DNA of 64,000 nucleotides from [Haemophilus] ducreyi (GCF_900109315.1 NZ_FOJC01000001.1:124001-188000); one strand, 5' to 3'; counted from the first letter of the stretch, positions 40,966-51,322 are shown. Numbers and translations are program-made. Notes: generated by a model from the sequence alone, not told the origin.

Positions 40966-41943
40966 ATGCGGAGTGCTAAACTTTATCGTTATGTGATCCC
41001 AGTTGAAACAGGGACTATTTTGCGTAATCGTCGCTTAAAACAGCGTGATGGATTATTGATCCAGTTACAAGATAATCAACGAGTAGGATGGGGAGAAATT
41101 GCACCATTACCAGAATTTAGTCACGAAACGTTGGTTGAAGCTGAACAACAGATCCGTGATTGGCTTGTACATTGGGGTGAAGGTGACTTGCCGGATTTAA
41201 CTAGTTATGCGCCTTCAGTTGCATTTGGCGTCAGTTGTGCTTTGGCAGAATTGGGGGATCAATTGATTCAACAAGCGAATTATCGGGCGGCACTATTGTG
41301 TTATGGTGATCCTGATGAACTCTATTCTTCATTAACGATGATGAGCGGCGAAAAAACAGGCAAAATGAAAGTCGGACTTTATGAAGCAAATCGAGATGGT
41401 TTAATGGCAAATATGTTGCTAGAAGCATTACCTGAATTACATTTACGCTTAGATGCTAATCGTAGTTGGAGCCTAGAAAAGGCATTAAAATTTGCGGAAA
41501 AAATTGCAGATCAACATAAAGCACAGATTCAGTTTATTGAAGAACCTTGCCAGACTCCAGAATTATCACGGCAATTTGCACAACAGAGTGGTATTGCAAT
41601 TGCTTGGGACGAAACCGTTTGTGAGGCAGATTTTGTGGTAAAGAAAGAGCCAAATTTAGCCGCTATTGTAATTAAACCAACTTTAGTTGGTTCGTTACAA
41701 AAATGTATTGGGTTAATTGAACAAGCGCATCAACAAGGTTTGATCGCGGTTATAAGTTCAAGTCTAGAATCAAGCTTGGGTTTAACGCAATTAGCTCGTT
41801 TTGCGCAGCAATATACACCTTGCACTATGCCAGGTTTGGATACCTTGAATTTAATGAAGACGCAAATATTGCGTCAATGGCCCAATTCAAATTTACCTAT
41901 TGCAGATTTAAATAGCCCGTTTATTACTGAGCTTGTGTTATAA
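40966..41943 (+). CDS. menC: o-Succinylbenzoate synthase
   Basis: MenC dehydrates SHCHC to o-succinylbenzoate in menaquinone synthesis. The 325-residue enolase-superfamily protein has the KxK-type MKVGLYE (near residue 133), metal ligands [15 protein letters not shown] and AWDETV, and the general-base region VIKPTLVG. No other men genes are adjacent. AAGGAAAG precedes the ATG. Confidence 0.93.
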   Translation: MRSAKLYRYVIPVETGTILRNRRLKQRDGLLIQLQDNQRVGWGEIAPLPEFSHETLVEAEQQIRDWLVHWGEGDLPDLTSYAPSVAFGVSCALAELGDQLIQQANYRAALLCYGDPDELYSSLTMMSGEKTGKMKVGLYEANRDGLMANMLLEALPELHLRLDANRSWSLEKALKFAEKIADQHKAQIQFIEEPCQTPELSRQFAQQSGIAIAWDETVCEADFVVKKEPNLAAIVIKPTLVGSLQKCIGLIEQAHQQGLIAVISSSLESSLGLTQLARFAQQYTPCTMPGLDTLNLMKTQILRQWPNSNLPIADLNSPFITELVL

Positions 41944-41988
41944 TTTGGTGATGTTAAGCGGTCTTTTTTATGATTTTTTGCCAAAAGT

Positions 41989-42011
41989 TAGCCGTGTATT
42001 TAACGGCTTTA
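41989..42011 (+). terminator. Weak terminator-like hairpin between menC and rsuA
   Basis: Stem AGCCGT / ACGGCT with a 7-nt loop and a short TTTAT tail. Confidence 0.4.
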
Positions 42012-42048
42012 TATAGTTTGTTTCCTTTATCTTATATCAAGAGAAGCT

Positions 42049-42741
42049 ATGCGTTTAGATAAGTTTATTGCTGAAAATATTGGCTTAACGCGTTCTTTAG
42101 CCAATAAAGCGTTAAAAAGTAGTTTAATTACCGTGAATGGTCAGGTGGTTAAAAGTGGTGCAATGAAGATTACATCAGCGGATGAAGTGTGTTACGAAGG
42201 TAATCGTTTGACTTGGTTAGAAAGCGGTCAATATTTTATGTTGTATAAACCACAAGGCTATATTTGTTCGAATGATGATAGTGAATACCCAACAGTTTTT
42301 CAGTTCTTTGATTATCGATTAATGGCGCGTTTACACACGGCAGGGCGGTTAGATGTTGATACAACCGGTTTAGTATTATTGACTGATGATGGGCAATGGT
42401 CACACCGCATTACTTCACCCAAATACCATTGTGAGAAAAGCTATTTGGTGACCTTAGCTGATCCGGTTGAGCAGGATTACGCGCTAAAATTAGCCAAAGG
42501 GATATTATTACGCGGTGAACGCGATCCTTGTTTGCCTGCGGCAATGGAAATAATTGATGATTATAATGTTAATTTGACGATTTGTGAGGGGCGTTATCAT
42601 CAAGTCAAACGAATGTTTGCGGCGTTAGGCAATAAAGTGCAAGCCTTACATCGTTGGCAAATTGGTGAAATTATCTTAGATGAAACTTTACAAGAGGGCA
42701 CATTCCGGCATTTAACTAAGCAGGAAATTGCCTATTTTTAA
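42049..42741 (+). CDS. rsuA: 16S rRNA pseudouridine synthase RsuA
   Basis: RsuA makes pseudouridine 516 in 16S rRNA. The 230-residue protein has an N-terminal S4 domain (MRLDKFIAENIGLTRSLANK), the linker FMLYKPQGYICSNDD, the catalytic AGRLDVDTTGLVLLTDDGQW with its Asp, and ICEGRYHQVKRMFAALG. Length equals the E. coli enzyme. AGAGAAG precedes the ATG. Confidence 0.94.
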   Translation: MRLDKFIAENIGLTRSLANKALKSSLITVNGQVVKSGAMKITSADEVCYEGNRLTWLESGQYFMLYKPQGYICSNDDSEYPTVFQFFDYRLMARLHTAGRLDVDTTGLVLLTDDGQWSHRITSPKYHCEKSYLVTLADPVEQDYALKLAKGILLRGERDPCLPAAMEIIDDYNVNLTICEGRYHQVKRMFAALGNKVQALHRWQIGEIILDETLQEGTFRHLTKQEIAYF

Positions 42742-42784
42742 ATCGTGAACCTTTTTTAGTAGTAACTACTAATCATTATTAAAT

Positions 42785-42812
42785 AAGACGGACATGATCA
42801 ATGTCCGTTTTA
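42785..42812. terminator. Bidirectional terminator after rsuA
   Basis: Stem AAGACGGACAT / ATGTCCGTTTT with loop GATCA, T-rich on the plus side. It also lies at the 3' end of the leftward lipoprotein gene. Confidence 0.78.
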
Positions 42813-42815
42813 TCT

Positions 42816-43196
42816 CTACCAACAATGATAGCCAAAAGGTTTTGAGAAAAATGTTGGATATTCTATATCATAACGGCGTCTTATTTCTTGTAATTCCATT
42901 TGGTGTTTATGATTTTCCCAAGCTAATTTATTACAGCTTTCAAAGAGCGGATCGCTTATTTTTTGTTGATAACGTTGATTGAGCGTGTGTTTTTCTGCTT
43001 CAGTCATTCCTACGTTTGAATTATATATTTGTTGCATTAATTCCGCAGTTTCATGATCACATTGTCTAGCTAATTCAATAGAAAGAGCCTGTTGTTGTTT
43101 GATTTTTTTGGCTTGTTGTTCAGCTTGTTTAGCAGGGTTACTGTTACAAGCGGTAATAAATAACGATAATCCGACCACTAATTTGTTTAATTTCAT
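42816..43196 (-). CDS. Small lipoprotein, unknown function
   Basis: The 126-residue protein has a lipoprotein signal MKLNKLVVGLSLFITAC (Cys at residue 17). The mature part is highly charged with a Gln/Lys-rich helix (EQQAKKIKQQQAL), probably coiled coil, then a helical segment. Not assigned to a named family. AAGGAACGCAA precedes the ATG. It contains an uptake core ACAAGCGGT at 43146-43154, inside the signal peptide codons. Confidence 0.65.
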   Translation of the reverse strand: MKLNKLVVGLSLFITACNSNPAKQAEQQAKKIKQQQALSIELARQCDHETAELMQQIYNSNVGMTEAEKHTLNQRYQQKISDPLFESCNKLAWENHKHQMELQEIRRRYDIEYPTFFSKPFGYHCW

Positions 43197-43275
43197 AATT
43201 TGCGTTCCTTAAATTTTACTATATAGCAAAATTTAGGCTGATAAATTGCCAATAAGTTGCAATCTATACATTGTT

Positions 43276-43831
43276 TTATAATTCTTCTTCAAGTTCATCT
43301 GCCATTGCTGCTAGCGCATCACGTGTTAATTGGGCTAAGGCTTTATAAAATAGTGGGTCGTGGGCTTCAACTTTACCTAAGAATTTACTCAAACAAGGTA
43401 ATAAAAATTGTTCAAATAATTGTTGCTGTGCTAGCGTTGATGTTGCGTTATCTTCAAGCCAAGACGCCGTTAATAGCAGTAATACAATATGATTTGGTTG
43501 ATCGAGTTTAGGCATATCTCTGGCTTGGCGAAAAGCGATAAATTCATCGATAGAGATATCATAGGCAGCAAAATCGGTCGGAATGGTTCCGTTTTCACCA
43601 AAAAGTGCTTGATAGCTGGTAATTAATCGACTAGGTTTAGCATTTTTTTCTAAAATGCTTAAGGCAAAATTGCTCTGTGAATCTAACAGTCAGTGCCCAT
43701 TGTTGGCGTAATCCTGCTTGCGCTAGCCAAGAGAATGTGTTTGTTAGAATAGGATCAGCCGGTGAGCGATAAAATAAATTACCAAATAAACGGCAGAGTA
43801 AAGAGAAATCGTTAATGGTTGTTTGTGTCAT
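43276..43831 (-). pseudogene. TorD/DmsD-family chaperone with a frameshift
   Basis: The two halves of one TorD-family protein lie in different frames. The N-terminal half reads MTQTTINDFSLLCRLFGNLF to QQWALTV. The C-terminal half reads from about SNFALSILEKN through ALFGENGTIPTDFAAYDI to LTRDALAAMADELEEEL. One extra base at 43684 (A on the coding strand in GTTAGAT) explains the break. Removing it reads ALTVDSQSNFALS. The family are cytoplasmic chaperones for molybdoenzymes such as DMSO or TMAO reductase. No such reductase is in the window. Confidence 0.82.
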
Positions 43832-43884
43832 AGCTTGTTAGAAATAGATAGATAAAAGCACATAGTATAACAGAGGATAACTAA

Positions 43885-44730
43885 ATGAAATATATTGGCG
43901 CTCACGTTAGCGCAGAGGGCGGTGTTGAAAATGCGGTATTACGTGCCGTAGAAATTGGTGGCAATGCTTTTGCATTATTTACTAAAAATCAGCGACAATG
44001 GCAGGCGGCTACATTAAAAGCAGAAACGATCGAAAAATTTAAACGTTTTTGCCAAGTACATCAATTTACGGCTGATCAGATTTTACCGCACGATAGTTAT
44101 TTAATTAATCTTGGTCATCCTGAATTAGAGAATCGCCAAAAATCAGTGACAGCATTTATTGATGAAATGCAACGGGTCAATCAATTAGGCTTAAAATTAT
44201 TAAATTTTCATCCGGGATCGCATTTGAATAAGATCTCTGAGCGAGATTGTTTAGCTTATATTGCAGAATCAATTAATATTGCGATCAAAAAGGTGCCTAA
44301 TGTGGTCGCAGTGATTGAAAATACAGCAGGGCAAGGATCGAATCTGGGCTATCGTTTTGAACATTTAGCGGAAATTATTGAACAAATTGAAGATAAAAGC
44401 CGAGTAGGCGTATGTTTAGATACTTGCCACCTATTTTCTGCCGGGTATGATATTAGTTCTTGGCAGGCGTGTGAGAAAACCTTTGCCGATTTTGATCAAA
44501 TTGTTGGTTATGCTTTCTTGCGTGGTATGCATTTAAATGGTTCGAAAACGGCACTAGGTAGCCGAGTTGATCGGCATCATTGTTTAAGGGATGGTACCAT
44601 TGGTACGGTAGTGTTTGAATATATAATGCAACATCATCAATTTGACCATATCCCATTGATTTTGGAAACGATTCAACCAGAAATTTGGGCGGAAGAAATC
44701 CTGTTTTTACGCGATTTATCGGCTAAATAA
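43885..44730 (+). CDS. nfo: Endonuclease IV
   Basis: Nfo is a metal-dependent AP endonuclease of base excision repair. The 281-residue protein starts [20 protein letters not shown]. It has [35 protein letters not shown] and [18 protein letters not shown], the zinc-ligand motifs. Length is close to the 285 residues of E. coli. It converges on the UmuD-like gene at 44821. Confidence 0.95.
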   Translation: MKYIGAHVSAEGGVENAVLRAVEIGGNAFALFTKNQRQWQAATLKAETIEKFKRFCQVHQFTADQILPHDSYLINLGHPELENRQKSVTAFIDEMQRVNQLGLKLLNFHPGSHLNKISERDCLAYIAESINIAIKKVPNVVAVIENTAGQGSNLGYRFEHLAEIIEQIEDKSRVGVCLDTCHLFSAGYDISSWQACEKTFADFDQIVGYAFLRGMHLNGSKTALGSRVDRHHCLRDGTIGTVVFEYIMQHHQFDHIPLILETIQPEIWAEEILFLRDLSAK

Positions 44731-44820
44731 ATTCGCTTAATGAGAAGTTTACGTATAGTTAGCCGAAAAGATTAAATTAGTCGTTAATGGGTATGGTTTA
44801 GCGGTCTATTTTTAGTGAGG

Positions 44821-45276
44821 TTAAGCAATATATTTTCTATTTGATTTAGGCGCAGTGCGATGTCGCATTTGATGCACTACATTAGTAATCACGCCGGCAA
44901 TTTTAATGCTTTGCCAATCTTGAATGTGTAAATTAGGTTCACTGACATCTAACGAAAATAGGATCTTTTCTTTTTGCCCTGTTTTGTTTTCCATTTCGTT
45001 GAAAAATTGGTAAAACTTATATTCATTATTCTTTTCGATCACCAGTAGATCGTTGATTAAGTATGAATAAGTTTGCTCGACTATTAATAGATCATCTAAT
45101 TCAATTCCCCAAGCAATTAAGTGTGGATTTTTGACTTGAATGAAGAATGTTTCAGTCGGTCGTTTGATACAAAGTGAATTTAGATCTAATTTAATTGAAC
45201 GTTCAGTATTGAGATCGCGATACATTCGGATCGGTTGATAAGGTAGTTCGCGCGTGAGTGAGCGGATTGAAGCCAT
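44821..45276 (-). CDS. UmuD-like (S24 fold) protein lacking the catalytic Ser and Lys
   Basis: The 151-residue protein aligns without gaps to the UmuD peptidase domain. TETFFIQVKNPHLIAWGIEL then DDLLIVEQ matches UmuD ATYFVKASGDSMIDGGI...DGDLLIVD, and the C terminus IKIAGVITNVVHQMR matches VFGVVIHVVKAMR. At the UmuD Ser60 position there is His52, and at the Lys97 position Tyr89. The 37-residue spacing is kept. It should therefore not self-cleave. A consensus promoter with a LexA box in its spacer lies upstream (see 45314-45374). No umuC follows. The role is unknown. It may act as a UmuD-like partner or inhibitor. Confidence 0.75.
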   Translation of the reverse strand: MASIRSLTRELPYQPIRMYRDLNTERSIKLDLNSLCIKRPTETFFIQVKNPHLIAWGIELDDLLIVEQTYSYLINDLLVIEKNNEYKFYQFFNEMENKTGQKEKILFSLDVSEPNLHIQDWQSIKIAGVITNVVHQMRHRTAPKSNRKYIA

Positions 45277-45313
45277 TTTGATATCCTTTTTAATATGGTT
45301 ATTTATACAGGCT

Positions 45314-45374
45314 ATTTTACTGATTAAAAAAACAGTGTCAATTGGTTTAGTCGCTTTTTTGTAAAAATATACAG
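45314..45374 (-). promoter_or_regulatory. SOS promoter with two LexA boxes
   Basis: On the reverse strand a -35 TTGACA (45336-45341) and -10 TAAAAT (45314-45319) are 16 bp apart. The whole spacer is CTGTTTTTTTAATCAG (45320-45335), a CTG-N10-CAG LexA box. A second box, CTGTATATTTTTACAA at 45359-45374, matches 14 of 16 consensus positions. The arrangement predicts tight SOS control of the UmuD-like gene. Confidence 0.82.
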
Positions 45375-45451
45375 TATTTTTAGTGGGCTGATGAGTTATG
45401 TTGTTGGGTAAACGATCTATTTTGCAAAATTAATTGCATCTTTCAGACAAT

Positions 45452-45478
45452 AAAAAAGCATCTCTAATAGATGCTTTT
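45452..45478 (-). terminator. Intrinsic terminator of grcA
   Basis: Stem AAAAGCATCT / AGATGCTTTT with a 5-nt loop. On the reverse strand it is followed by T-rich sequence. Confidence 0.85.
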
Positions 45479-45504
45479 GAAAGAAATTGATGATAAAACT
45501 GCTA

Positions 45505-45891
45505 TTATAAGCTTTCTGTGAAAGTACGAGTAATCACATCACGTTGTTGTTCTGGTGTGAGGGAATTAAATCGAACTGCATAACCAGATACACGGATTGT
45601 TAATTGTGGGTATTTTTCTGGGTTTTTTATAGCATCTTCTAATGTTTCACGACGTAATACGTTCACATTTAAGTGCTGACCACCTTCAACTTTAATAGTT
45701 GGTGCGATATTAACCGGTATTTCACGGTAAGCAATTTGACCTAATTCGTTGATTGCAATAACTTGATTTTCTTGATAAACATCGCCTTTAGCTGCGATAC
45801 AACGAGCTTCATTTTTCTCTTCGTCTAATAACCAGAAAGAGTTAACTAAGTTGTTGTTAGAAGATTCTGTAATTTGTATACCTTTGATCAT
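45505..45891 (-). CDS. grcA: Autonomous glycyl radical cofactor GrcA (YfiD)
   Basis: GrcA replaces the oxygen-damaged glycyl domain of pyruvate formate-lyase. The 128-residue protein ends in the pyruvate formate-lyase C-terminal domain: [20 protein letters not shown] and [15 protein letters not shown] with Gly103 as the radical site. It is beside ung, as in E. coli (grcA-ung). An FNR site is expected, but only half-sites are seen upstream. AGGAATC precedes the ATG. Confidence 0.95.
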   Translation of the reverse strand: MIKGIQITESSNNNLVNSFWLLDEEKNEARCIAAKGDVYQENQVIAINELGQIAYREIPVNIAPTIKVEGGQHLNVNVLRRETLEDAIKNPEKYPQLTIRVSGYAVRFNSLTPEQQRDVITRTFTESL

Positions 45892-46093
45892 TTTTAAGAT
45901 TCCTATAGTAGTTTAATAATTTTTATAAAAATTTTTGATAAATTGAAATTTATTTGATGAATTGGATTTTATCATTTTTTTTTAAAACTTCTACTAAAAG
46001 TTGATTTTTGGTGGTAAAAAGTCATTTTTTGTTTAATAAATAAACTAAATGGCAAGGTTAAGCCCGTTTTACAAGTGAATAGTGAGATAAATT

Positions 46094-46765
46094 ATGAATA
46101 GTTGGACCGAAGCGATTGGTGAAGAAAAAGTACAGCCATATTTTCAACAGCTTTTGCAACAAGTATATCAAGCACGTGCGAGTGGTAAAATTATTTATCC
46201 ACCGCAAAATGAGGTTTTTAGTGCTTTTGCATTGACTGACTTTAAGGCAGTTAAGGTTGTCATTTTAGGCCAAGATCCTTATCACGGTCCTAATCAAGCG
46301 CATGGCTTAGCGTTTTCTGTGAAGCCGTCTGTTGTACCGCCTCCATCATTAGTGAATATATATAAAGAATTAGCCCAAGATATTGCCGGTTTTCAGGTTC
46401 CTAGCCATGGCTATTTAATCGATTGGGCAAAACAAGGGGTGTTATTACTCAACACAGTGTTGACTGTTCAACAAGGAATGGCGCATTCTCACGCTACCTT
46501 GGGGTGGGAAATATTCACGGATAAAGTGATTGCGCAATTGAATGATCATCGAGAAAACCTAGTCTTTTTATTGTGGGGAAGTCATGCGCAGAAGAAGGGG
46601 CAATTTATTAATCGATCACGCCATTGTGTTTTAACGGCGCCACATCCATCGCCATTGTCTGCTCATCGAGGCTTTTTCGGTTGTCAGCATTTTTCTAAAG
46701 CGAATGCATACTTACAAAGTAAGGGCATTGCTACCATTAATTGGCAATTACCGTTAGTTGTGTGA
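46094..46765 (+). CDS. ung: Uracil-DNA glycosylase
   Basis: Ung removes uracil from DNA. The 223-residue family 1 enzyme has the water-activating loop [17 protein letters not shown] (Asp61) and the Leu-loop [15 protein letters not shown] (His184). Both are intact, so cytosine-deamination repair should work. It is divergent from grcA. Confidence 0.96.
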   Translation: MNSWTEAIGEEKVQPYFQQLLQQVYQARASGKIIYPPQNEVFSAFALTDFKAVKVVILGQDPYHGPNQAHGLAFSVKPSVVPPPSLVNIYKELAQDIAGFQVPSHGYLIDWAKQGVLLLNTVLTVQQGMAHSHATLGWEIFTDKVIAQLNDHRENLVFLLWGSHAQKKGQFINRSRHCVLTAPHPSPLSAHRGFFGCQHFSKANAYLQSKGIATINWQLPLVV

Positions 46766-46787
46766 AAGTGAGAGATGTAAGAGGGAA

Positions 46788-46823
46788 AAGGCACTTGTTT
46801 TGTGAATCAACAGTGCCTTCTTT
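46788..46823. terminator. Convergent terminator between ung and hrpA
   Basis: Stem AAGGCAC-TGTT / AACA-GTGCCTT with one bulged T and a 9-nt loop, followed by CTTTAAT. Confidence 0.6.
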
Positions 46824-46834
46824 AATCTGCCTAT

Positions 46835-49800
46835 TTATTTCAGTTCCGCAATTATATTTAAAATTCGTTTATCTGAAATAGGGTATTTAGTGCCTAGTTG
46901 TTGAGCAAACAAGCTGACGCGTAATTCTTCAATCATATAGCGTATGGCTAAGATTTCATCCGGCACGGCTTTGGATTTTGGCAATTTCGCTAACAATTGT
47001 TGATAGGCTTTTTGTACTTGTTCAATACGTAGAATTTTGGCGCGGTCACTGTTGGTGTCAGTGCCTAATTTGTCTAGACGTTTGTTAATTGCATTCAAAT
47101 AGCGGTATAAATCACTTAATTTTTGGTAACCTGTTTTAACCACAAAATTAGGATAAATTAAGCCCGCTAGTTGTGCTTTAATATCGGATAAAGCAAAGGC
47201 CATGGTGAAATCCATTTTACGTTTCATTTGTTTATTGAGCTCAAAAGCAAGCGTTAGGACTTTTTCAACTTGTTGGGCAATATCTACCGTGGTATCGTTT
47301 AAGTGGGTTCGAACGAACTCGTGTAATGCGTTGAATTGTTCTTCCGTCCAGACAAAACCACCAAATTCATCAATTAATTTATCTACAGCACAAGCAATGC
47401 AATCATCAATTAATGCTAACACTTTACCAAATGGGGCAAAATATAAGCCTAATTTTGCTTTATTGGGTAATTTTTCGTGTAAATATTTGATTGGTGAGGG
47501 GACATTGAGTAGTAATAATCGGCGTAGTCCAGCTTGCATAGCTTGTGCTTGTTCAAATTCTGTTTCAAATAGTTTGATCCCCACAGAGGTTTGTTCATCG
47601 ACAATAGCAGGATAGGCTTTTACGCTAAAATGCGGTTTTTGTTGTTCATAATAAGGCGATAGTTCAGCAAATCGCCAAACGTGAGCGCCGCTTTGTTCAA
47701 TACCTTCATCCGCAATATGAGAAAGGGTATGTTGTATTTGATCTTTGAGCTCAAATTTTAATTCATCTAGATTAGCACTTTCTTTAATTTTTTTACCTTT
47801 TTCATCCACTACACGGAAAGTCATTGTTAAATGGGAGGCTAGTTGGTTTAAATCCCAAAGTGTAGAATCTACAGTAACGCCGGTCATTTTGCGTAACTCA
47901 TCGCTGAGGCTAGTTAACAATGGTTTTGCAAATGGCTCCGCTCTATTTAAAAATGCTTCAGCGTAATTAGGTGCGGGCACAAAATTGCACCGGATCGCTT
48001 TAGGCAGAGATTTAATTAAACTGATTACTAATTCGTGACGTAAACCAGGAATTTGCCAATCAAAGCCTTCAGGCTCTACTTGATTGAGTAATGGTAAGGG
48101 GATATGTACGGTAACGCCATCATGGTCACGTCCGATCTCAAATTGATAAGTCAATTTTAATTTTAAGCTACCTTGATGCCAAAAATTAGGGAAATCTAAC
48201 TCGCTGACTTTATTGGCACCTTGATTGATGAGAAATGATTTTTCAAAATTGAGTAATTCAGCATTCTGTTGAGATGCTTTTTTCCACCAACTATCGAAAT
48301 GGCGGCTAGAAACAACGTCGGTTCCGATACGTTGATCGTAAAACTCAAATAATACTTGTTCATCGACCAAGATATCACGGCGCCGAGACTTATTTTCTAA
48401 ATTTTCTATTTCTTTGATCAAGCGGTTGTTTTGTTTGAAAAAAGCGTAATTATTGTGCCATTCTCCCTCAACTAACGCAGATCGAATGAAAATTTCGCGA
48501 CTGAGTGAGGGATCAATATTACCATAATTAACCACGCGATTTAGAACAATCGGAATGCCATACAGCGTGACTTTTTCGTATGCAATGACGGCACCTTTTG
48601 TTTTGGACCAATGTGGTTCGTTATAACTACTTTTTACTAGATGTTTAGCAAGCGGTTCAATCCATTCAGCGTTGATTTTTGCCACTGTTCTTGCCCAAAG
48701 TTTAGTGGTTTCAACTAATTCACTAGCAATGATCCATTTGGGTTGTTTTTTGAAAAGCGAAGAGGTAGGGAACACAAAAAATTGGGCATTACGTGCGCCT
48801 AGGTAATGCATTTTTTCATTTTCTTTCACACCAATATGCGACAGTAAACCGGTAAGTAACGCGGTATGAATTTGTGTATAGGTGGCTTCAGTGCTATTGA
48901 TGGGGAGCCCCATTTCACGTACGGTTAAGCGTAATTGATGATAGATATCTTGCCATTCACGTATTCGCAAATAATTTAAGTAATCTTTTTGGCATTGCTT
49001 GCGGAACTGATTTTTACTGAGGGTTTTTTGCTGTTGTTGAAGGTAATGCCATAAATTGACAAAGGCTAAAAAGTCCGAATCGTTATCGGCAAAACGGCGA
49101 TGTTTTTCATCCGCTGCTTGTTGTTTTTCTTGTGGTCGTTCGCGTGGATCTTGAATAGAAAGTGCGGAAACGATCATCATCACTTCGTGTAAACTGCCAT
49201 TTTCGGCTGCAGCTAATACCATTCGCCCAAGCCTTGGGTCAATCGGCAGCTTAGCTAGTTGACGCCCAATATTGGTTAAACGGTGTGGCTTTGTTGGTGT
49301 TTTTGTGGTAGTGAGTTGCTGTTCTGCTGTTTTGTTGACGTTTTTTTTAATCGCTTGTAATTCTTCTAAGAGGCGAATGCCATCTTGAATTTGTTTGCTA
49401 TCTGGTGCGTCAATAAATGGAAAAGCTGTGATATCGCTTAAACCTAGAGCCGCCATTTGTAAAATGACAGAAGCTAAGTTGGTCCGTAGAATTTCAGGAT
49501 CAGTAAATTCAGCACGTGTGTTGAAATCTTCTTCGGAATACAGTCGAATACAGATGCCTTCTGATGTTCGTCCACAACGACCTTTACGCTGATTCGCGGA
49601 GGATTGTGAAATGGGTTCTATTGGCAAACGTTGTACTTTTGTGCGATAACTATAACGAGAAATGCGTGCGGTACCGGTGTCAATTACATATTTAATGTTG
49701 GGAATAGTTAATGATGTTTCAGCAACATTAGTTGCTAAAATAATTCGATTTAAGTTACTTGAACGGAAAATGCGTTGCTGTTCTTCAGCAGATAATCGTG

Positions 49801-50812
49801 CGTAAAGCGGTAAAATTTCTGTTAAATGGAGTTGTTGTTTAGTGAGCGCTTCAGCGGTATCGCGAATTTCTCGTTCACCATTCATAAAAATCAGAATGTT
49901 ACCGCGTCCTTCAGCTTGTAATTCATCTACTGCATTTAAAATAGCTTGTAGCTGGTCTTGATCTTCTTGTTCAATAACGGGGCGATAACGAACTTCAACA
50001 GGAAAGGTGCGACCAGAAACTTCAATGATGGGGGCATTATTGAAATGTTTTGCAAAGCGTGCAACATCAATAGTTGCCGAAGTGATGATTACTTTTAAAT
50101 CTGGCCGCTTGGCTAGAATTTGTTTGAGATAGCCTAGGATAAAATCGTTATTTAAACTACGTTCGTGGGCTTCGTCGATAATGAGGGTGTCGTATTGATT
50201 AAGATAACGATCATGTTGAATTTCAGCCAATAAAATACCGTCTGTCATTAGTTTGACTAATGTATTGTTGCTTATTTGATCATTAAAGCGAACTTTGTAG
50301 CCGACGGTTGAACTTAGCTCACATTGTAATTCTTCCGCAATGCGTGTTGCGACCGAACGTGCGGCGATACGGCGTGGTTGTGTATGGCCTATCATCCCTT
50401 TTACACCACGTCCAAGCGCTAAACACATTTTGGGTAATTGGGTCGTTTTACCTGAACCTGTTTCACCGGCGATGATAACCACTTGATGTTCGGCAATCAC
50501 TTTTAAAATTTCTGCACGCCGGGCAGAAACCGGTAAATCGGGGTAATCTATTTTCAGCTGTTGATGTTGTGCTTGTCGTACTGAAAAATGGTTTTTTGCC
50601 GTTTGTAGTTGTTGTGCTATTTCGTGTGTAGTGGCTTGTTTGAGCTCAGTTTTTTTTATATTAGACAGGCTATGAATACGGCTACGTAAACGGTAATAAT
50701 CTAAATTAGAGATATCGGTTAATTGTGCCAACAATGCTTTTTGCATAGCATCAAGCGGTTGATTTACGCGATTTTTTTGCAGGTGACGTTTCATTCGATG
50801 TGGGTAATACAT
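46835..50812 (-). CDS. hrpA: ATP-dependent RNA helicase HrpA
   Basis: HrpA is a DEAH-box helicase that rescues stalled or collided ribosomes and processes some fimbrial mRNA. The 1325-residue protein has Walker A AGETGSGKTTQLPK (near residues 95-108), DEAH box LIIDEAHERSLNNDF, motif III TSATIDVARFA, and QRKGRCGRTSEGICIRLYSE. A helicase-associated domain, OB fold and the long C-terminal DUF3418 region follow. Length matches E. coli (1300). The start ATG at 50812 lacks a clear ribosome site, and an ATG six codons on is an alternative. Confidence 0.94.
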   Translation of the reverse strand: MYYPHRMKRHLQKNRVNQPLDAMQKALLAQLTDISNLDYYRLRSRIHSLSNIKKTELKQATTHEIAQQLQTAKNHFSVRQAQHQQLKIDYPDLPVSARRAEILKVIAEHQVVIIAGETGSGKTTQLPKMCLALGRGVKGMIGHTQPRRIAARSVATRIAEELQCELSSTVGYKVRFNDQISNNTLVKLMTDGILLAEIQHDRYLNQYDTLIIDEAHERSLNNDFILGYLKQILAKRPDLKVIITSATIDVARFAKHFNNAPIIEVSGRTFPVEVRYRPVIEQEDQDQLQAILNAVDELQAEGRGNILIFMNGEREIRDTAEALTKQQLHLTEILPLYARLSAEEQQRIFRSSNLNRIILATNVAETSLTIPNIKYVIDTGTARISRYSYRTKVQRLPIEPISQSSANQRKGRCGRTSEGICIRLYSEEDFNTRAEFTDPEILRTNLASVILQMAALGLSDITAFPFIDAPDSKQIQDGIRLLEELQAIKKNVNKTAEQQLTTTKTPTKPHRLTNIGRQLAKLPIDPRLGRMVLAAAENGSLHEVMMIVSALSIQDPRERPQEKQQAADEKHRRFADNDSDFLAFVNLWHYLQQQQKTLSKNQFRKQCQKDYLNYLRIREWQDIYHQLRLTVREMGLPINSTEATYTQIHTALLTGLLSHIGVKENEKMHYLGARNAQFFVFPTSSLFKKQPKWIIASELVETTKLWARTVAKINAEWIEPLAKHLVKSSYNEPHWSKTKGAVIAYEKVTLYGIPIVLNRVVNYGNIDPSLSREIFIRSALVEGEWHNNYAFFKQNNRLIKEIENLENKSRRRDILVDEQVLFEFYDQRIGTDVVSSRHFDSWWKKASQQNAELLNFEKSFLINQGANKVSELDFPNFWHQGSLKLKLTYQFEIGRDHDGVTVHIPLPLLNQVEPEGFDWQIPGLRHELVISLIKSLPKAIRCNFVPAPNYAEAFLNRAEPFAKPLLTSLSDELRKMTGVTVDSTLWDLNQLASHLTMTFRVVDEKGKKIKESANLDELKFELKDQIQHTLSHIADEGIEQSGAHVWRFAELSPYYEQQKPHFSVKAYPAIVDEQTSVGIKLFETEFEQAQAMQAGLRRLLLLNVPSPIKYLHEKLPNKAKLGLYFAPFGKVLALIDDCIACAVDKLIDEFGGFVWTEEQFNALHEFVRTHLNDTTVDIAQQVEKVLTLAFELNKQMKRKMDFTMAFALSDIKAQLAGLIYPNFVVKTGYQKLSDLYRYLNAINKRLDKLGTDTNSDRAKILRIEQVQKAYQQLLAKLPKSKAVPDEILAIRYMIEELRVSLFAQQLGTKYPISDKRILNIIAELK

Positions 50813-50869
50813 AGCTATTCAAAGAATTAAGTGAGTTTATAATATAAAATGTTCATTTGACGTTGGCGG

Positions 50870-51322
50870 TTACAATTTGCCAACTAGTAACGACATAATG
50901 CCTGCGGCGATCAATGGCCCAACTGGTATTCCACCAAAAAAGGCAATGCCGATAATTGTGCCGATCAATAAGCCTGTAATGATTAATGGTTGAGTGGCCA
51001 TTAAATTGATGCCTTGTCCGCCTAACCAAGCAACCAGTATGCCAATGCTAATTGCTAGCGCCATCTTCCAACTTAATATTTCGCTGAGATTCGGTAAGTT
51101 AATTTTTCCTGATACGATCGGGCTTAATACACCGATCGTTAGAATAATGATGCCAATAGTTAATCCATATTTTTCAAGCATAGGAATATATTTATTTAAT
51201 GCTGTTTGTTGCATTAATAACAATAGAGTGGCGGAGATAGTAATGGAATTATTATTGCCTAATACACCTAATAAAATTAGCGCGACTAAGAAAAGGCCGA
51301 TAGGATTGAATTGTAAGGACAT
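50870..51322 (-). CDS. DUF441 membrane protein (YeaL type)
   Basis: The 150-residue protein has four hydrophobic helices: [53 protein letters not shown], and [20 protein letters not shown]. The Gly-rich [11 protein letters not shown] tail is the DUF441/YeaL signature. Function is unknown. The start at 51322 matches the family length. An in-frame TTG seven codons upstream is less likely. Confidence 0.85.
   Translation of the reverse strand: MSLQFNPIGLFLVALILLGVLGNNNSITISATLLLLMQQTALNKYIPMLEKYGLTIGIIILTIGVLSPIVSGKINLPNLSEILSWKMALAISIGILVAWLGGQGINLMATQPLIITGLLIGTIIGIAFFGGIPVGPLIAAGIMSLLVGKL

Noticed and set aside
45892-46093. FNR site upstream of grcA
   Set aside because: Only TTGAT half-sites are visible and no full TTGATnnnnATCAA was found, so it is not listed as a feature.
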